Assembly: GCA_035298965.1 (NCBI GenBank)
Contig: DATGXO010000048.1
Coordinates: forward strand, 1-14,614
Source of the DNA: CAJCBL01 sp035298965
GTDB taxonomy: Bacteria > Verrucomicrobiota > Verrucomicrobiia > Opitutales > Opitutaceae
Direction of reading: 5' to 3'
DNA length: 14,614 nucleotides
Position 1 is the stretch's first letter; each line of letters begins with the position of its first letter. This document shows, piece after piece, positions 6,621-14,614 of the stretch. Both the position numbers and the translations under genes were made by a program. The notes beneath the pieces are model-generated. The model saw only the letters and a program-made list of their open reading frames with translations. It did not search any database and was not told where the DNA came from.

Positions 6621-9152
6621 ATGTTGCGTGTGCTTGCCGTCCTCCTCGCGATCCTGCCGCTCGGCCTCCGCGCCGCGCCGACCACCGACGCCTTCGCGGC
6701 CTCACCGGACTGGCCCGCAGCGTTCGTACCGCGGCTCAAACCCGCGGACGCCGCGAGCGATGTCCTGCGCGTGCTCACCGTCGAGGAACGCGTCGGCGAA
6801 GCGCGCGCCGACGAGCTCGTGCGCGTGCCTCTCTTCCTGCACGAGGACGAGCCCAACGATCCCGCCCGCTGGGCGCTCTACGCGGAAAACGACACCGCGC
6901 GCCGCCAGCCGCTGGTCTTCCAGCTCGACGATCTGCGCCACGACGAGGCCGGCCGACTCACGCGTTGCCACCTCTATTTCGCCGCCAACCTCGCCGCGTG
7001 GGAACGCCAGCGCTTCGTACTCGTCGCACGTCGCGAAACACCGGCGACCGAAACCGCCCCGCCCGCCGCCGTGACCGCGACGCGCAAAGGCGATCGCGTG
7101 ACGCTCGCCGGCCAGGATCTCGCGCTCACGTTCTTCGCCGACGGCCCGCGCGCGGGCGCACTCACCGCGATCGCGCCGCGCGGCCACATCGTCGAGTTGC
7201 CCGATGGGTGGATCGCGCCGCGCCTCACGCTCGTCCGCCAAGCGCTCGATTGCAGCGAGCTCCGCCGCAGCACGCTCGACTACGCCGAGCCCGACGAACT
7301 CGAGGTGCGAGAGGTGCGTTGGGGAGCAGGGCCGTTGTTCGCCACGTTCGCGGTGCGCTTCGGCCCGCGGGGTCAGCCCGACTCGGCGGAGTTCACCTAC
7401 CGCGTGCCGCTGAAAGGCGCGCTCTTCGTGCAAACGGAGCGCCTCGCGCCCGAAGGCGAGCCGACCAGCGAAGCCGTCGGCGCCGCCGACCACCAACTCC
7501 TCGCCGGTCGCCTGCGTCTGGCCGGGAGCAGCGACTCAAGCGCACGCGCCATCCCGGCCGGCCTGCGCAAACTCACGCGCGCCACGAGCGGCCACACGCT
7601 CACCGCGCTCGTGGCGGCCGGCGGAAAATCCGCACTCCTCGCCGTGCCCGCCGTGCAGACCGGCGGCGGCGAGATCGAGACCGGCCGCGGAGGCGCGTTC
7701 TCGGTCGCTGGCGCGGAGACGTTCCGCCGCAACAAGGATGGCAACAGCGGCACGCTCCGCGCGTTTTGGGGCGAGCTGCGATACGTGTTCACCGGCGCGA
7801 CCGATGACGAAGCGCTCTGGCACGAGGCGCGCCGCCAGCTTCAGCCACTCGTCGCGATCGTCGACGAGCCGACGCTCGGCCCCGCCGAAGTCCGCGCCGC
7901 GATGCCCGCGGTCGCGCAGCGTTTCCGCGAGATCCAGAGCTGGAGCCGCCAATGGCCGCAGGACGCCGCCCTGCTCCAACTCGAGCGCGATGGCGCCAAA
8001 CTCGCCGCCCTGCTCGCGCGCAAACCCGCTCTCGCCGAGGGCGAGCCCACGTTTCATCTGCCGCAATGGGCCAAACCCGAGCCGATGCTGCCGCGCGACG
8101 CAAAGGACCAGGGGCGCATCGACCCGTACCAACTCGGCTACGGCAGCAGCGTGATCCCGTTGCTCGACCGGCTGTCGTCTTCGCCGAAGCGTCCCGCCGC
8201 CGCCCACGCGATCGGACTCGCGACCCGGCGTGCCTTCGGTCGGGTGAACGCCGCGGGTTTTCCGTACGTCGATTGTTTCGCCACGGCGTTCAACATGCAG
8301 ATCGGCCCGCTCGGCCTCGCGCTCTTCGGCGCGCGCGGCACCGACGATCCCCAGCTCGCGAGCTGGGCGCTCGACGCGCTCCACTCACCCTCCGTCACCG
8401 CGATGTACGGACACGGTCAACGCGCCTATCCCGGCGAGACGCGCCGCCCGGAGCCGTCGGATTTTCTCTACGCGGGAATCTGCGAGTTCCACCTCCGCTC
8501 GATCGAGCTCGCGACCGGCGAGGACCTCTGGATTCACCCGGCCGCGATCGGGCGGTACTTCGATTGCGTCGATGTGACAGCCGATCTTCAGCATCACGTG
8601 CTGCCCGGCGGCCGCGGCAAGAGCTGGTATCGGGCGAACTTCTTCCGCGGCCAAGCGCATGATCATCGCTGGGAGAACTGGTCCGCCGCCCCGCTCGTGG
8701 GCCTATTCGCCCGCGCCGCGGATCGCGGCCAAATCGGCAGCACCGAAGCCGCCTATTGGGTCGACCAACAGAGCCGCACAAAGCAGCCCTGGGCCGAACT
8801 GATGTGGTTCGCGCACACCGATCTGCTGCTCGAGCTGATCGAGCGGTTGCCCGCCGCGCAGTCCGCCCCGGCGTTGCCCGCTGACGTGAGCAAGAGCCGA
8901 GCGGGAGGCGCAAACCGCCTGCGCTGGTCGCCGGTCGCGGGCGCGATCGGCTACCGCGTTTACCGGGCCAAGCAGGTCGGCGGCCCGTGGGTGTGGCTGA
9001 ATTCCCCCTACGCGAAAGAACCGACCGCGCCGCTCACCACCACCGAGTTCACCGACTCCGAGGGCCGCGAGGGCGATTCGTATCTGGTGACCGCCGTCGA
9101 TGCCGCCGGCCGCGAAAGCCGCTGGTACGCCGAGGAGCCGAAGCGCCGTTGA
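6621..9152 (+). CDS. Exported protein of unknown function with C-terminal fibronectin type III domain
   Basis: I do not recognise the family. The 843 residues start with a signal peptide (MLRVLAVLLAILPLGLRA-AP, cleavage near residue 18-19). Residues about 45-370 look beta-rich, with an opening region (DELVRVPLFL, then HLYFAANL) resembling the RIFT-barrel start of some exo-acting carbohydrate enzymes. Residues about 395-745 look largely helical and contain aromatic and histidine-rich segments such as YVDCFATAFN and HDHRWENW (680-687). That beta-then-alpha order recalls polysaccharide lyases and glycosidases with an alpha/alpha toroid, but this is only an inference. Residues 753-843 form a recognisable FnIII module (LRWSPV, YRVYRA, YLVTAVDAAGRES). 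ATG 6621 is the only start preceding the signal peptide. The gene stands alone 221 bp after the Tdh-like gene and converges on the hydrolase gene with 27 bp between. Confidence 0.85.
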   Translation: MLRVLAVLLAILPLGLRAAPTTDAFAASPDWPAAFVPRLKPADAASDVLRVLTVEERVGEARADELVRVPLFLHEDEPNDPARWALYAENDTARRQPLVFQLDDLRHDEAGRLTRCHLYFAANLAAWERQRFVLVARRETPATETAPPAAVTATRKGDRVTLAGQDLALTFFADGPRAGALTAIAPRGHIVELPDGWIAPRLTLVRQALDCSELRRSTLDYAEPDELEVREVRWGAGPLFATFAVRFGPRGQPDSAEFTYRVPLKGALFVQTERLAPEGEPTSEAVGAADHQLLAGRLRLAGSSDSSARAIPAGLRKLTRATSGHTLTALVAAGGKSALLAVPAVQTGGGEIETGRGGAFSVAGAETFRRNKDGNSGTLRAFWGELRYVFTGATDDEALWHEARRQLQPLVAIVDEPTLGPAEVRAAMPAVAQRFREIQSWSRQWPQDAALLQLERDGAKLAALLARKPALAEGEPTFHLPQWAKPEPMLPRDAKDQGRIDPYQLGYGSSVIPLLDRLSSSPKRPAAAHAIGLATRRAFGRVNAAGFPYVDCFATAFNMQIGPLGLALFGARGTDDPQLASWALDALHSPSVTAMYGHGQRAYPGETRRPEPSDFLYAGICEFHLRSIELATGEDLWIHPAAIGRYFDCVDVTADLQHHVLPGGRGKSWYRANFFRGQAHDHRWENWSAAPLVGLFARAADRGQIGSTEAAYWVDQQSRTKQPWAELMWFAHTDLLLELIERLPAAQSAPALPADVSKSRAGGANRLRWSPVAGAIGYRVYRAKQVGGPWVWLNSPYAKEPTAPLTTTEFTDSEGREGDSYLVTAVDAAGRESRWYAEEPKRR

Positions 9153-9179
9153 GCGAGCAGCCCGGCCGCAGCGCCCGTC

Positions 9180-10028
9180 TCACGGCAGGCTTGCGGCGAA
9201 ATCGCCGATGGCGCGCCAGAAGCTCTCGCCCGCGATGTCGCACACGTCGCAGTGGTTGGCGCCGGGCACCCAGAGGCAGCGTTTCGGCGCAGGCGCGGCG
9301 TCGTACAAGCGCCGCCCGTGCGACCACGCGATCACGCCATCTTCGAAACCGTGGATCACGAGCACCGGGCACCGCACAGATCTCATCCGCGCCAAACTCG
9401 GCATCCGATCTCCCAACACAAGCGGGGCGTCGAGCTTCACCCGGTAGGCGCTGGCGAACGTGCTCTGAAGAATCATCCCGCCGACCGGCTCGTGCGCCGC
9501 GACCCACACCGCGGCCGCCCCGCCGAGGGAAAAACCGTTCACGATGATGCGCTCCTTCGGCCAGCCGAGGGTCGTCGTCGCATGGCGGTACGCGGCGTCG
9601 GCGCTGGCGTACAACCCCGTCTCGCTCGGTACGCCACCGGTCAGCCCGTAGCCCGGGTAATCGACGGCCAGCACGGCGAACCCACGGCGCACGCGATCCT
9701 CGATCTGACCGGCGGCCGATCCGAGGTCCTCGCCGTTGCCGTGGAAATAGATGAGGAGGTGCTTGGCCGATGGATTCGGTCGATAGACAGCGGCGAAGCG
9801 TTGGCCCGCTTCGCCGGCAATCATCGTCAGCCCCGGGAGCCGCGCGTCGTAGGTCGGCAACGGCGCCGGAAACAGCAGTTTCTCGGAGATGCTGCGCGCA
9901 CCCAAGCAGAGGGCGGCGTACGCGAGCACTACAAATGCGAGCAGGACCAGCCACGGCTGGTTCAGGCGATCGAGCACCCGGCGCATCCCGCCGGGTTTCG
10001 CGGATGCCGCGTTTTCAATAGGTCCCAT
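9180..10028 (-). CDS. Membrane-anchored alpha/beta hydrolase (serine hydrolase)
   Basis: The 282-residue protein has one N-terminal transmembrane segment (about 26-43, WLVLLAFVVLAYAALCLGA), probably an anchor leaving the enzyme domain outside the cytoplasm. The catalytic parts are clear: oxyanion-hole motif HGNGED (96-101), nucleophile elbow GFSLGG with S167, acid D230 in HGFEDGV and H259 in GANHCD. The VDYPGYG segment (122-128) and overall order resemble the Bem46/ABHD13 and YfhR-like group, whose substrates are poorly known. ATG 10028 is used, with AGGA 12 nt upstream as a weak ribosome site; ATG 9986 (MRRVLD) is an equally reasonable start giving 268 residues. It follows hisS by 45 bp on the same strand and is probably the last gene of that operon. 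Confidence 0.9.
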   Translation of the reverse strand: MGPIENAASAKPGGMRRVLDRLNQPWLVLLAFVVLAYAALCLGARSISEKLLFPAPLPTYDARLPGLTMIAGEAGQRFAAVYRPNPSAKHLLIYFHGNGEDLGSAAGQIEDRVRRGFAVLAVDYPGYGLTGGVPSETGLYASADAAYRHATTTLGWPKERIIVNGFSLGGAAAVWVAAHEPVGGMILQSTFASAYRVKLDAPLVLGDRMPSLARMRSVRCPVLVIHGFEDGVIAWSHGRRLYDAAPAPKRCLWVPGANHCDVCDIAGESFWRAIGDFAASLP

Positions 10029-10073
10029 AGCTCGTACAGGTCCTATTTTCCGGATAAACGCGGCCGCTCCGCG

Positions 10074-11405
10074 TCACTCTTTCCCGAGCAACTCGCCGAC
10101 CGCTTGCAGCAGGTGGTCGCGGCGGATCTCGCGCTCCGTGGCGTCAGCGAGCAGCTTCATCTTCACCGCGCCGCGGGCGAGTTCGTCACCGCCGTAGATG
10201 ATCGCGAGACGGGCGCGGTTCTGGTCGGCCTGTTTGAACTGCTTGCCGAAACCTGCGTCCTTCAACGGGTACTCGACGCGATAGCCGGCCGCGCGCAGTT
10301 CGCGGATGTCGGCCAGCGCCACCTTCCGCTCCGCGGGGCCGCCGATGATGCAGAAGATGTCCGGCGCCGAGACGATCTCGGGCAACAGGTTCTTCGATTT
10401 CAGCATCTCGGTGATGACGACATCGCCGATCGCAAAACCCGCCGCTGGGAGGTCCGGTCCGCCGAGTTTTTTGACGAGGTTGTTGTAACGTCCGCCGCCG
10501 GCGATCGCGCGGAACTCGCCGCTGCGGTCAAAGGCCTCGAACACGAATCCCGTGTAGTACGCGAGGCCGCGCACGACGCCGAGATCGACCTGGATGAAGG
10601 CCCCGTAGCCCATCGCCTCGAGTCCGCCGAGCAGCGTGCGCCAATCGGCGAGGCGCGTAGCGAGCGCTTCGGCGGCCGCGCCGCCGGCGGCGGTCACGGG
10701 CGCGAGACGCTCCTCAAGCGCGGCAAGGGAGTTGATCTTGGTGAACGACGCGATCTCGGCGCGCTTCTCGGGCGCCAGCGGACCGTGTTTTTCCTCGAAG
10801 AATTTGAAGGCGTCGTCGCCCTGTTTCTCCAGTCGGTCGATTGTGCCGAGCACATCCGGCACCTGCGCCTCGGTGTAGCCGATCGCCTGCAGGTAGAAGA
10901 ACCAGAGGTTGCGATCGCTCAGGCGGATGAAGAAGTCGCGCTCGGTCAGCCCGGTCGCGGCGATGCACGAGATGAGCAACGCGATCAGCTCCACCTCGGC
11001 CTCGGGACCGGCCTCGCCGAGAAGGTCGGCGTTGAACTGGAAAAACGCCCGTAGGCGGCCCTTCTGCGCGCGCTCGTAGCGGTAGTGTTCGCCGATGTTG
11101 AACCACTTGATCGGCCGCCGCATCGCGCCGGCGCGCTCGCCGACCATGCGGCAAAGGGTGGGCGTCATCTCCGGGCGCAGCGAGACGGCGCGGCCGCCCT
11201 TGTCCTCGAAGCTGAAGAGCTGTTGCTCGATCTCCTCGCCCGACTTCGCCTTGTAGAGTTCGAGCGGCTCCAGCACAGGGCCGTCGTACTCGAGGAAGTT
11301 TGCGGCGACGGCAGCCTGCCGCCAGAGACGGAAAAGGTGGTTACGCCGGGAGGTCTCCTCGGGATAAAACTCCCGGAACCCCGGCAGGGTCTGAAACTGG
11401 GCCAT
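10074..11405 (-). CDS. hisS: Histidine--tRNA ligase
   Basis: This class II aminoacyl-tRNA synthetase charges tRNA-His. The 443 residues show the motif 1 region (about 43-55), motif 2 with EHYRYERAQKGRLRAFFQF (R109 as the ATP-binding arginine), the histidine-specific signatures VRGLAYYTG (R279) and AGGGRYNNL (302-310), and a C-terminal anticodon-binding domain from about 347. Motif 3 is unusual: GFAIGDVVI (323-331) stands where E. coli has GFAMGLER, so the class II motif 3 arginine is absent, and LAYY replaces the usual LDYY. I recall similar sequences in plant-organelle-type HisRS, so this is probably a distinct but functional subfamily. ATG 11405 lies 24 bp after the HU gene stop codon with no strong Shine-Dalgarno, so transcription from the HU promoter is likely. 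Confidence 0.96.
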   Translation of the reverse strand: MAQFQTLPGFREFYPEETSRRNHLFRLWRQAAVAANFLEYDGPVLEPLELYKAKSGEEIEQQLFSFEDKGGRAVSLRPEMTPTLCRMVGERAGAMRRPIKWFNIGEHYRYERAQKGRLRAFFQFNADLLGEAGPEAEVELIALLISCIAATGLTERDFFIRLSDRNLWFFYLQAIGYTEAQVPDVLGTIDRLEKQGDDAFKFFEEKHGPLAPEKRAEIASFTKINSLAALEERLAPVTAAGGAAAEALATRLADWRTLLGGLEAMGYGAFIQVDLGVVRGLAYYTGFVFEAFDRSGEFRAIAGGGRYNNLVKKLGGPDLPAAGFAIGDVVITEMLKSKNLLPEIVSAPDIFCIIGGPAERKVALADIRELRAAGYRVEYPLKDAGFGKQFKQADQNRARLAIIYGGDELARGAVKMKLLADATEREIRRDHLLQAVGELLGKE

Positions 11406-11429
11406 GTGGGAACGGAGCGCGCGCGGCGC

Positions 11430-11783
11430 TTAAGCGGTCGGCGTGGACGACGGCGGCGGGACGATGCCGCGCTTGTCCACCTTGCTCAGCTCGAGCTTCT
11501 TGAGCTTGGCCTTGAGAATCTTGCCCGACTTGAACTTCACCACCGCGCGCGTCGGGATGACGACCTCGGTCTCGGGCTTGTTCGGGTTGCGGCCGATACG
11601 GGCCTTGCGCACCTGCACCTCGAGCACGCCGAAGTTGCGCAGCTCGACATTGCGACCGGACGCGAGCGCATCCTGGACGATATCGAGCGCCATCTGCACG
11701 GTCTGCTGCACTTCCTTCTGCGGGAAGCCGGTCTTCTGGTAGATTTCCAGAACGATCTCGCGCTTGGTGAGGTTGTTGGACAT
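11430..11783 (-). CDS. HU/IHF family DNA-binding protein
   Basis: A small basic nucleoid protein that bends DNA as a dimer. Residues 1-90 are a standard HU/IHF fold: the helical dimer region (TKREIVLEIYQKTG), the RNFG turn, and a beta-arm with GRNPNKPE, where the proline intercalates at DNA kinks. IPTRAVVKFKSGK closes the core. At 117 residues it is longer than the usual 90-100; the extra C-terminal tail is Lys-rich and then Pro/Ser/Thr-rich. The frame extends upstream to 11849, but ATG 11783 is chosen because it matches the family start and has AGGAG at a spacing of 9 nt. It is the first gene of an apparent operon with hisS (24 bp) and the hydrolase gene. HU versus IHF cannot be decided from sequence alone. 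Confidence 0.95.
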   Translation of the reverse strand: MSNNLTKREIVLEIYQKTGFPQKEVQQTVQMALDIVQDALASGRNVELRNFGVLEVQVRKARIGRNPNKPETEVVIPTRAVVKFKSGKILKAKLKKLELSKVDKRGIVPPPSSTPTA

Positions 11784-11792
11784 GGTGCGGGT

Positions 11793-11797
11793 CTCCT
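11793..11797 (-). promoter_or_regulatory. Shine-Dalgarno of the HU gene
   Basis: On the minus strand AGGAG stands 9 nt before ATG 11783. It is the clearest ribosome binding site in the window, and it supports 11783 over the longer upstream frame. Confidence 0.7.
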
Positions 11798-11829
11798 GTT
11801 GAGGAAAAACAGTGGTTGTAACGTGCGGT

Positions 11830-11859
11830 AAGCTATTGCTGGACGTCATTTTGCGTCAA
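11830..11859 (-). promoter_or_regulatory. Candidate sigma-70-type promoter of the HU-hisS operon
   Basis: Reading the minus strand, TTGACG (11859-11854) is a strong -35 match and TAGCTT (11835-11830) a weak -10 match, 18 bp apart, about 50 bp upstream of the start codon. TGACG also occurs twice exactly 10 bp apart (plus-strand CGTCA at 11844-11848 and 11854-11858), which could be an operator half-site pair on one helical face. The 100-bp divergent region must also serve the ClpX-like gene, for which I see no good promoter. Confidence 0.4.
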
Positions 11860-11883
11860 CCCGAAAGCCAAAACCCTCCCGCC

Positions 11884-13500
<1,617 letters not shown>

Positions 13501-13808
13501 CGCACACCACCGCGGTACGGCCTGACTTTCCCGTGTGGGGCCGGCCGCGCGGCCAGCGATCCGCCAGGCCCGCCGCCGCGCTGTGATTACCCGCCCCGGA
13601 GCGTGGAGCTGCCCTCGAGGGCAGACTGCGAAGAACCGGCCGGTGCGAGCGAACCGCGCCGTCCACTTTGGCAAGCGCCAGTTTCATCCGCCTCGTCCCA
13701 CCGCAGCGTAATCCGGCGCAGCCCGGTTCCGGAGCGCCATCACCGAAATTCCCCGATTCTTTTCTTCCCACCGCCTCCACCACGCCCTTACCGTCGCCGC
13801 GCTTTCTT
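13501..13808. other. 308-bp intergenic region with palindromes, no gene seen
   Basis: No reading frame here has coding character on either strand. A perfect 12-bp palindrome, GGCCGCGCGGCC, lies at 13543-13554, and a 16-bp palindrome at 13609-13624. The last 70 bp become pyrimidine-rich (ATTCTTTTCTTCCC at about 13755-13768). I see neither a T-tailed terminator for the ClpX-like gene nor a convincing promoter for the RDD gene. Confidence 0.5.
13603..13626. repeat. Perfect 16-bp palindrome, copy 2 of a possible intergenic repeat
   Basis: CTGCCCTCGAGGGCAG (13609-13624) is self-complementary and can form a 6-bp stem with a TCGA loop. Like the element at 4439-4461, it is preceded by GTGGAG and has a CTCGAG core followed by GCAG. 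It lies about 100 bp after the ClpX-like gene. A REP-like element or a protein-binding site are both possible. Confidence 0.35.
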
Positions 13809-14614
13809 ATGGCGTGGTACTATGCGGTTTCAAACCAGCGACTCGGCCCGGTTTCCGAGGAGGAATTCGGCGCGCTAGTCACCAACGGGACGATCACACC
13901 TGCGACACTGGTGTGGCGCCAAGGCATGCCCGACTGGCTGCCGTACGCGCAGACCACCGCCGGCGGCGCGGCGCCCGATGATCCGGATTCCGCGGTCTGC
14001 GCCGTCTCCGGGAAACGCTACCCGAAGAGCCAGATGCTCCAGTATGAAGGCCGCTGGGTCAGCGCCGAGCATCGCGACGTGTTTTTCCAGCGCCTGCGCG
14101 AAGGCCTCAACCCCGCCGCCGCCGACACCATGCCCGGCCCATACGGCTACGCGGGTTTCTGGCGCCGGTTTCTGGCCGTTTTCATCGACGGACTGGTCGT
14201 TGGCGCTATGGGCATGGTGATCGTGCTGCCAATGACCTTCGCCTTCGGGTTCTACGCGGCATCGAGTCCCGGACGTGCACCAGGCCCCGCCGTAGCGATC
14301 GGATTTCAAGTGATCGTTCAGCTCATCAGCCTTGGCCTCAATCTCACGTATCAGCTCTGGATGATCCGCAAGCACGATGCGACGCTCGGGAAGATGGCCT
14401 TGGGTTTGAAGCTGCTGCGGGCCGATGGGACCAAACTGAGTAAGGGCCGGATCGTCGGCCGCTATTTCGCGCACTTCGTTAGCGCCATCACGCTCTATAT
14501 CGGCTACATGATGGCCGGCTGGGACGACGAGAAACGCGCGCTCCACGCCAACCGCTCCGTCGTGCGCTCGGAGGCCGCCACGCTCGGCGAAGACGCCACC
14601 TGTTTCTTCCACAC
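13809..14614 (+). CDS. GYF_2 and RDD domain membrane protein (3' end missing)
   Basis: The frame is open from ATG 13809 to the window edge (268 visible residues). Residues 2-47 are a GYF_2 domain (WYYAVSNQRLGPVS, then TLVWRQGMPDWLP), thought to bind proline-rich or partner peptides. Residues 63-99 (CAVSGKRYP, then WVSAEH, then FFQRLREG) look like a zinc ribbon that has lost most of its cysteines. From about 114 comes an RDD domain: WRRFLAVFIDG (R119/R120, D127), hydrophobic helices at about 122-145, 160-178 and 223-237, and TLGKMALGLKL between them. The protein is expected in the cytoplasmic membrane with the GYF_2 part in the cytosol; RDD proteins are variously linked to transport or envelope functions, and no specific role can be given. 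No Shine-Dalgarno is visible, so the start rests on the match to the GYF_2 domain. Few residues should be missing after the edge. Confidence 0.88.
   Translation, partial: MAWYYAVSNQRLGPVSEEEFGALVTNGTITPATLVWRQGMPDWLPYAQTTAGGAAPDDPDSAVCAVSGKRYPKSQMLQYEGRWVSAEHRDVFFQRLREGLNPAAADTMPGPYGYAGFWRRFLAVFIDGLVVGAMGMVIVLPMTFAFGFYAASSPGRAPGPAVAIGFQVIVQLISLGLNLTYQLWMIRKHDATLGKMALGLKLLRADGTKLSKGRIVGRYFAHFVSAITLYIGYMMAGWDDEKRALHANRSVVRSEAATLGEDATCFFH

Noticed and set aside
9153..9179. Possible bidirectional terminator between the convergent genes
   Set aside because: The 27-bp spacer shows no stem with a T or A run; no support beyond its position.
10017..10047. AATAGG and CCTATT inverted repeat around the hydrolase start codon
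   Set aside because: Arms of 6 bp separated by 19 bp around a start codon; too weak to call an operator.
9252..11054. A 600-codon plus-strand open frame opposite the hydrolase and hisS
   Set aside because: Shadow frame; it runs through the end of one gene, the spacer and most of another, while both minus-strand genes have complete family signatures.

Overview
The window is about 14.6 kb of very GC-rich, gene-dense bacterial chromosome. Codons end mostly in C or G, most start codons lack an obvious Shine-Dalgarno sequence, and long spurious open frames lie opposite the real genes. Gene content and style (a GYF_2-RDD membrane protein, a HisRS with an atypical motif 3, exported enzymes of unknown family) fit the Verrucomicrobiota, probably near Opitutaceae. 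That placement is an inference from style, not a database match. I see no rRNA, tRNA, CRISPR array, phage or transposon gene; it reads as ordinary chromosome with some unusual family members.

Region 1 (1-5139, + strand): the 3' part of a Gfo/Idh/MocA oxidoreductase gene overlaps a methylated-DNA-cysteine methyltransferase gene. Next come a secreted M16 (pitrilysin/insulysin-type) zinc peptidase and an AlkA-like HhH-GPD DNA glycosylase. Two alkylation-repair genes therefore flank an exported peptidase.

Region 2 (5140-9152, + strand): a protein colinear with L-threonine 3-dehydrogenase that keeps the structural zinc site and NAD fold but has lost key catalytic-zinc residues. After a 221-bp gap rich in stem-loops comes an exported 843-residue protein of unknown function with a C-terminal fibronectin type III domain.

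Region 3 (9180-11783, - strand): a likely three-gene operon read right to left: an HU/IHF-type DNA-binding protein, histidyl-tRNA synthetase, and a membrane-anchored alpha/beta hydrolase. The HU gene has the clearest Shine-Dalgarno and promoter-like signals in the window.

Region 4 (11884-14614, + strand): divergent from HU is a ClpX-like AAA+ unfoldase without the zinc-binding N-domain, with an enlarged pore-2 region and a C-terminal extension that looks like a degenerate second lid domain. After a 308-bp gap with palindromes comes a GYF_2-RDD membrane protein cut by the window edge.

The items most worth following are the ClpX-like unfoldase and the threonine-dehydrogenase-like protein. I did not find a multi-gene system that I could defend as new.
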